This document shows positions 16,564 to 20,734 of a stretch of DNA of 20,734 nucleotides, piece after piece. The first letter of the stretch is position 1. Each line of letters begins with the position of its first letter. The translations under genes and the position numbers were made by a program. Origin of the DNA: an uncultured Bacilli bacterium. GTDB lineage: Bacteria > Bacillota_I > Bacilli_A > RF39 > UBA660. The stretch covers positions 1 to 20,734 of the forward strand of contig CANQIY010000009.1 of NCBI GenBank assembly GCA_947624125.1, given 5' to 3'. The notes beneath the pieces were generated by a model. It was not told where the DNA came from. It saw only the letters and a list, made by a program, of their open reading frames with translations, and did no database searches.

Positions 16564-17781
16564 TTATTTATTTTTCGACATTCTAAATATTTCCCCTAAA
16601 CTCATTTTAGAACCATAATTTAAAATAGCATTAGAATATATTTTAATAGCTAATTTAGCAATAATTAAAATCGTTATAACTAAAATAGTTAATGATAAAA
16701 TGATATCTTTGGGACTAGCAATTCCCATCATAATGCAAAAAGGCATACAAAATGGGGATGAAATTGGGAATAAGGCTGTAAACTTGCCTAACTCACTTAA
16801 AGGGTCCATCATTGTAAAATAAGCAAGATAAAAACCAAGCACCGTAATAATAGCTACAGGTGTATTAGCTGACTGTACATCTTCTGGCTTAGCTACAGTA
16901 GAACCTGTTAAAGCATATAATAAGGCATAAGTAAAATAACCTAATAGAAAATAGATAATTATAAATATTCCCAAAGATAAATTAATACTTTTAATATCAA
17001 CAAGCATACTTAAAAGATTTGGAGCAAGAAAACATTTAGCACTTATAACTGCCGTTAGTAATATTAAAACCATTTGTAATAAACCAGTTATTCCAATGCC
17101 AATTGTTTTTCCTAAAACAATATTTTTAGGACTTGTTGATGTTACTAATGTTTCAATAATTTTAGATGTTTTTTCCGTTGTAATTGAACTAGATATTTGA
17201 TATGCACAAAAATAAACAGCATAAAATAAAACAATTGATAAAAGCATCATGACAATAACATTTCCATTAACTTCTTGACTAACTTGTTCGATATTGTAAT
17301 TAAAATGCGGCATTAAACTTTCTTCTTCCTCTTTAGTTAAATTTAATTTATTAATTTGCATTTTAGTATATATTGTACTTAAGGAATCAATTAAATCTTC
17401 TGGAATACTATCGATAAATAAAACATTTTCAACTAAATAACGCATATTTATCATATTATCATCTTTACTAATTATTAAAGCACTATCAATTGTGTCATTA
17501 TCGATTTGTTCTTTTATTTTTTCTTCTTCTAAATTGTCATAACTAAATTCATAATTTAAACCTAAACTATCTAGAATACTTAAATTATTAGCAAAAATAT
17601 TTTCTTCATCAATAATTAATATTCGTTCTTTATTATTATCACTACTTACATTAGAAATAATTTTAGGAATATTAAAACCTACAACAATAAGTAAAAGAAT
17701 GACAATTGTTGAAATAATATAAGACTTTCTTCTTAACATATCTAAGATGGTAAATTTCATTACAACAAAGATATCTCGCAT
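16564..17781 (-). CDS. ABC exporter permease, NatB-like (ABC-2 type)
   Basis: A 405-residue membrane subunit of an ABC-2 exporter. It has one N-terminal membrane helix (about 17-37), a large extracytoplasmic segment (about 40-170, SSDNNKERILIIDEEN onward) and a C-terminal block of about five helices (from VIVMMLLSIVLFYAVYFCAY to LTILVITILIIAKLAI), with the internal TEKTSKIIETLVTSTSP typical of NatB/YhaP-type permeases. The Bacillus NatAB pair exports sodium; the cargo here cannot be inferred. ATG 17781 with GGTAGGTG upstream is chosen; it follows the ATPase stop by one base. Confidence 0.85.
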   Translation of the reverse strand: MRDIFVVMKFTILDMLRRKSYIISTIVILLLIVVGFNIPKIISNVSSDNNKERILIIDEENIFANNLSILDSLGLNYEFSYDNLEEEKIKEQIDNDTIDSALIISKDDNMINMRYLVENVLFIDSIPEDLIDSLSTIYTKMQINKLNLTKEEEESLMPHFNYNIEQVSQEVNGNVIVMMLLSIVLFYAVYFCAYQISSSITTEKTSKIIETLVTSTSPKNIVLGKTIGIGITGLLQMVLILLTAVISAKCFLAPNLLSMLVDIKSINLSLGIFIIIYFLLGYFTYALLYALTGSTVAKPEDVQSANTPVAIITVLGFYLAYFTMMDPLSELGKFTALFPISSPFCMPFCIMMGIASPKDIILSLTILVITILIIAKLAIKIYSNAILNYGSKMSLGEIFRMSKNK

Positions 17782-17782
17782 T

Positions 17783-18673
17783 TTAAGCACCTACCTTTTC
17801 AATAAATATATCATTTAAAGTTGGTTTCATAATTTCAAATTTATTAATAATAATTTGTTCTTTAATTAATAATTTTAATAATTCATGAGCTTTTTCTTCA
17901 TTATTGATTTTAATAACATACTCATTATTTTTCATAAATTCAACTTCTAAAGATAATTTTTCTAAAAAATTATCGATATTTTTATTAACATGAAGAACTA
18001 CTCTATTCGCCGGATAACTATTTTTTATTTCTTTTAAATTACCCTGTAAGACAGTTTTTCCTTTATCTAAAATAAGTATTTCTTCACAAAATTCTTCAAT
18101 TGTGGCCATACCATGAGCTGACATAATAACATATTTTCCTTCTTTAACTAAAGAAATAATAATATTTTTTAATATTTCCGTATTAACTGGGTCAAGTCCA
18201 CTAAAAGGTTCATCTAAAACGATTAATTCGGGTTCATGAATAATGGCACTCATAAATTGAATTTTTTGTTGATTTCCCTTTGATAATTTTTCCGCATTCA
18301 TATTTAAATATTCTTCTACTTTTAATTCTTTAGCCCATTTTTTAATTGCATTATTAGCTTTTTCTTTATTCATACCCTTTAAACTTGCAAAATACATTAA
18401 TTGATTATAAACAGTTACTTTAGGATAAACGCCTCTTTCTTCTGGTAAATAACCAAAATTAACTTTCTTTCTATTTACTTCTTCTCCATTCCAAGTAATA
18501 GCCCCTTTGTCTTTTGTAAGAATGCCTAAAAGCATTCTAATGGTAGTAGTTTTCCCTGCCCCATTTGTTCCTAAAAGGCCAAAAACACCCGGTTTATCTA
18601 GGCTAAAAGAAATATTATCAACAACTAATTTTTTTCCAAATGATTTAGAAACATTGACAAGTTTTAAACCCAT
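17783..18673 (-). CDS. ABC exporter ATPase, NatA-like
   Basis: A 296-residue ABC ATPase that powers the adjacent permease. The Walker A is GTNGAGKT (35-42), the signature LSKGNQQK (130-137), Walker B IVLDEP (151-156), and the switch histidine H187 in SAHG. After about residue 215 there is a DUF4162-like C-terminal domain (ending KPTLNDIFIEKVGA), as in NatA/YhaQ ATPases. The GNQQK variant of the signature is normal for this group. The ATG at 18673 follows AAAGGATGG. The gene lies 16 bases after the glycosyltransferase, so all three probably share a transcript. Confidence 0.92.
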   Translation of the reverse strand: MGLKLVNVSKSFGKKLVVDNISFSLDKPGVFGLLGTNGAGKTTTIRMLLGILTKDKGAITWNGEEVNRKKVNFGYLPEERGVYPKVTVYNQLMYFASLKGMNKEKANNAIKKWAKELKVEEYLNMNAEKLSKGNQQKIQFMSAIIHEPELIVLDEPFSGLDPVNTEILKNIIISLVKEGKYVIMSAHGMATIEEFCEEILILDKGKTVLQGNLKEIKNSYPANRVVLHVNKNIDNFLEKLSLEVEFMKNNEYVIKINNEEKAHELLKLLIKEQIIINKFEIMKPTLNDIFIEKVGA

Positions 18674-18689
18674 ATATTACCATCCTTTC

Positions 18690-19919
18690 TTATTTTACTA
18701 ATTCATTAATTTTCACATTTCTATCATGTTTTATTTCATCCCATTTAGTTTGCTTTTTGAGCATACATAAAATGTTTATTGGTATCCATGTAAAGATAAA
18801 AATTAAAAATAAGAAAATACCACTTATCACACTTTTAATTTGTTTCTTTTTATAAATTAACACAAATAATTCACATAAAATACCAATTAAATAAGTAACA
18901 ATAAAATACATCCAACCATAAGCAAAAAGTAAAGAAAAAATATCATATAAAGGAATATTAAGCATTCTAAATATTATTAATAAAATTAAATCAATAAAAC
19001 TTATAATTTGAATAATAGGTCCATAATAAATTAAAGACATATCTAGTGAGGAAATTTTTTTCGTTTTTAAAAAGTTTTTAAATAACTTATGAGAATATCT
19101 TTTACGACATTCTAAAATACCTGCACTCCATCTTTTCCTTTGCTTCCAAGAAGCCATAAATTTATTCGGATATTCATCATAAGTAATTGCATCCTCTACA
19201 AAAGCAATTTGTTCTCCTTTAAGGGCACACTGCCCCGTATATTCGACATCTTCTGTTAAAGTATAAGTTTCAAATCCTTCTTCATCAATTAAACTTTTCT
19301 TTATCATAAAACCGGTACCATTAATTGATGATGAACCATTTAAACCCATTCGAGCCCGATTAAAAAAGACATTTTGAATTAAATAAAATAAAGCATAACT
19401 ACCACTTAACCAGTTATCAGAAGGATTTTTAGCATCCCGAAAACCTTGAGCAACTTTATAACCACTATCTAAACAGTCATTCATTTTCTTTAAATAATCC
19501 GGATGGGCTACATTATCTGCATCAAATATAATATAAGCTTCAATTTTTTTATTGTCTTTTAATTTATCAAAAGCAAATTTTAAAACATCACCTTTAGTTT
19601 TCGTTTTAACATTACATTCTAAAACATTTGCACCATGTTCTAAAGCAATTTCTTTCGTATCATCTGTACAATTATTAGGAATAGCATATATTTCATATTG
19701 ATTATAATTTTGTTTTTTTAAGCTATCTATTAAATTACCTATAACTTCTCGTTCATTACGGGCTGGGATTAAAATTGCAAAATAATGCTCCTGCCTCGCT
19801 TCCCTAAATTTAAGCTTATTTTTTTTCAAAATACCAATAACTCCCGTTGATACAAAATATAGACCATATAAAATGGTAATTGAAAATATTATGTAATATA
19901 TAATTACTACTAAAAACAT
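18690..19919 (-). CDS. Membrane glycosyltransferase, family 2
   Basis: A 409-residue inverting glycosyltransferase of the processive GT2 type (chitin/cellulose synthase and PgaC-like group). It has an N-terminal membrane helix (about 3-28), a catalytic domain beginning ILIPARNEREVI (50-60), the metal/nucleotide motif DAD (133-135), the acceptor/base motif TED (222-224) and QRKRW (260-264). Three or four C-terminal membrane helices follow (about 295-385). It should transfer sugars from a nucleotide donor at the inner face of the membrane to a lipid or growing glycan; the sugar is not determinable. The ATG at 19919 follows GAGGG, with a promoter about 65 bases upstream. First gene of the transcript leading to the ABC exporter. 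Confidence 0.88.
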   Translation of the reverse strand: MFLVVIIYYIIFSITILYGLYFVSTGVIGILKKNKLKFREARQEHYFAILIPARNEREVIGNLIDSLKKQNYNQYEIYAIPNNCTDDTKEIALEHGANVLECNVKTKTKGDVLKFAFDKLKDNKKIEAYIIFDADNVAHPDYLKKMNDCLDSGYKVAQGFRDAKNPSDNWLSGSYALFYLIQNVFFNRARMGLNGSSSINGTGFMIKKSLIDEEGFETYTLTEDVEYTGQCALKGEQIAFVEDAITYDEYPNKFMASWKQRKRWSAGILECRKRYSHKLFKNFLKTKKISSLDMSLIYYGPIIQIISFIDLILLIIFRMLNIPLYDIFSLLFAYGWMYFIVTYLIGILCELFVLIYKKKQIKSVISGIFLFLIFIFTWIPINILCMLKKQTKWDEIKHDRNVKINELVK

Positions 19920-19983
19920 TTAAATCCCTCTTACTAAATTAACTCACATCTTTTAGGTTCTAAAAGACTTCCTAAACAATTTC

Positions 19984-19992
19984 ATTATAGCA
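19984..19992 (-). promoter_or_regulatory. Extended -10 promoter of the glycosyltransferase operon
   Basis: TGCTATAAT on the minus strand is a perfect -10 with TGn extension, about 65 bases before the ATG at 19919. The -35 is poor (TTAAAA), as is usual with extended -10 elements. Confidence 0.6.
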
Positions 19993-20086
19993 TAATATTA
20001 ACCCTTTTTAATATTAATAAAATTATCTTTACAAATTTAGACACTTAATTTATTTTAGGTATTTTAGCCTATTTTACAATAGATAC

Positions 20087-20114
20087 TTGACTTTTTTTAA
20101 TATTAGTGTATTAT
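20087..20114 (+). promoter_or_regulatory. Promoter of the 153-residue gene
   Basis: TTGACT (20087-20092), a 16-base spacer and TATTAT (20109-20114) lie about 30 bases before the ATG at 20145. With the glycosyltransferase promoter it makes a divergent intergenic region. Confidence 0.6.
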
Positions 20115-20144
20115 ATACATAACAAATTTTAAGGGGGAATTTAC

Positions 20145-20606
20145 ATGATAAATGAGCAAGATGTCCGGATTTTAACCAATTTGAATGCAAAAAGCTTACT
20201 TTCTTTGCAAGAAGCTTTTTATGATATGCACTTAGATAAAGTTATTGCTATATCATATAATATTAATGGTAATGATATAGGTTTAAAAGTTAGAAGTGAT
20301 AGAGAAACTAAAAAAATTCATTCCACTATTATTAAACATTTAAAGGCTTTAGCTAATGAAGAAAATATTAATTTTGACTATTTATATACTTATACTGTTA
20401 ATTGTTATTTAGAAAATGGTATTCCTTATTTAATGTATTATTTTACAGTTCAAGATAATTTAGGAAAAAATATTTCAAGTAATTTCTCTGTTCCTCTAGA
20501 TATGGCTAATAATAAAGAATTTATTTTAGATTTTTCTAAAGAAACTATTAAAAATTGTTTTAGTAGTTTAACACTTCCTACTTATAAAAGAGTTAGACAA
20601 ATATAA
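20145..20606 (+). CDS. Unknown cytosolic protein (153 residues)
   Basis: A soluble protein with no membrane helix or signal. It opens with an amphipathic helix (LTNLNAKSLLSLQEAFYDM). The middle is likely alternating strands (KVIAISYNINGNDIGLKV, LYTYTVNCYLENGIPYLMYY), ending FSSLTLPTYKRVRQI. No catalytic motif is visible and I do not recognise the family. The ATG follows AAGGGGG at 8-base spacing and its own promoter. It is the only plus-strand protein gene in the window and lies just before tRNA-Met, with no clear terminator between them. Confidence 0.75.
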   Translation: MINEQDVRILTNLNAKSLLSLQEAFYDMHLDKVIAISYNINGNDIGLKVRSDRETKKIHSTIIKHLKALANEENINFDYLYTYTVNCYLENGIPYLMYYFTVQDNLGKNISSNFSVPLDMANNKEFILDFSKETIKNCFSSLTLPTYKRVRQI

Positions 20607-20613
20607 AAAAAGA

Positions 20614-20642
20614 TTGTCAAAAATAAGTTAATATGATATTAT
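20614..20642 (+). promoter_or_regulatory. Promoter of tRNA-Met
   Basis: TTGTCA (20614-20619), a 17-base spacer and TATTAT (20637-20642) end 20 bases before the tRNA, a good position for a short 5' leader. Confidence 0.6.
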
Positions 20643-20662
20643 TATATTGCTTATATTTTTAT

Positions 20663-20734
20663 GGCGGGATAGTTCAGTTGGCTAGAACACGCGGTTCATA
20701 CCCGCGATGTCGGGGGTTCAAATCCCTCTCCCGC
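20663..20734 (+). tRNA. tRNA-Met (anticodon CAU), 3' end cut by window edge
   Basis: The acceptor begins GGCGGGA and pairs with TCTCCCGC at the window edge. The D-loop region is TAGTTCAGTTGGCTAGAAC, the anticodon stem CGCGG/CCGCG with loop TTCATAC gives CAU, and the T-arm is GGGGGTTCAAATCCC. It closely follows the elongator tRNA-Met pattern of Bacilli. The paired G1 argues against the initiator. A CAU tRNA modified to read AUA is possible but less likely. The last acceptor base, the discriminator and any CCA lie outside. Confidence 0.9.

Overview
The window is very AT-rich and reads as a low-GC Firmicutes/Mollicutes-related genome, probably an uncultured gut-type lineage. The signs are scpA-scpB, rsgA, strong Firmicutes ribosome binding sites (GGAGG), TTG starts and bacterial tRNAs. 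UGA is used as a stop and tryptophan is UGG, so the standard bacterial code applies. The genus cannot be named from the sequence. Almost every gene is on the minus strand; the exceptions are a small unknown protein and a tRNA-Met at the right end.

Layout, left to right. (1) 1-573: 5' part of rsgA. (2) 656-7090: a tight six-gene minus-strand operon with its own promoter at 7127-7155. In transcription order it encodes a fold-type III PLP decarboxylase-like enzyme, an SbnA-like beta-substituting PLP enzyme, an ATP-grasp of the 'sugar-transfer associated' type, an agmatinase/arginase-family ureohydrolase, a D-Ala-D-Ala ligase-like ATP-grasp, and a lysine 2,3-aminomutase-like radical SAM enzyme. 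No NRPS, carrier protein, exporter or SbnB partner is present. This is the strongest candidate for an undescribed system: a small NRPS-independent pathway building a basic or beta-amino-acid-containing (pseudo)peptide, or an aminocarboxylate/diamine metabolite. (3) 7127-9876: an accessory-looking segment with a plus-strand-oriented terminator hairpin, a 52-residue ORF, a large serine recombinase, and a 96-residue unknown ORF set behind tandem terminators downstream of a tRNA-Leu. The recombinase next to the biosynthetic operon suggests, but does not prove, that the operon is mobile. (4) 9969-13105: tRNA-Leu(CAA) and a conserved-looking operon of membrane thioredoxin, membrane-anchored unknown, scpA and scpB, with a promoter at 13077-13105. 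(5) 13128-19919: a broken membrane-protein gene, an aldo/keto reductase with two [4Fe-4S] motifs, a small membrane protein, a second membrane thioredoxin, a membrane-anchored unknown with its own promoter and a repeated GGTNACC element, a NatAB-like ABC exporter, and a membrane glycosyltransferase 2. (6) 20145-20734: an unknown cytosolic protein and a truncated tRNA-Met(CAU).

How the parts may work together. The six biosynthetic enzymes are translationally coupled (overlaps of 14 and 4 bases, small gaps), so they very likely act on one pathway. The decarboxylase, ureohydrolase and aminomutase all belong to families acting on basic amino acids, and the two ATP-grasp enzymes would form amide bonds. 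The exact product is inference. The right-hand half is ordinary chromosome devoted to chromosome segregation, envelope redox and export.
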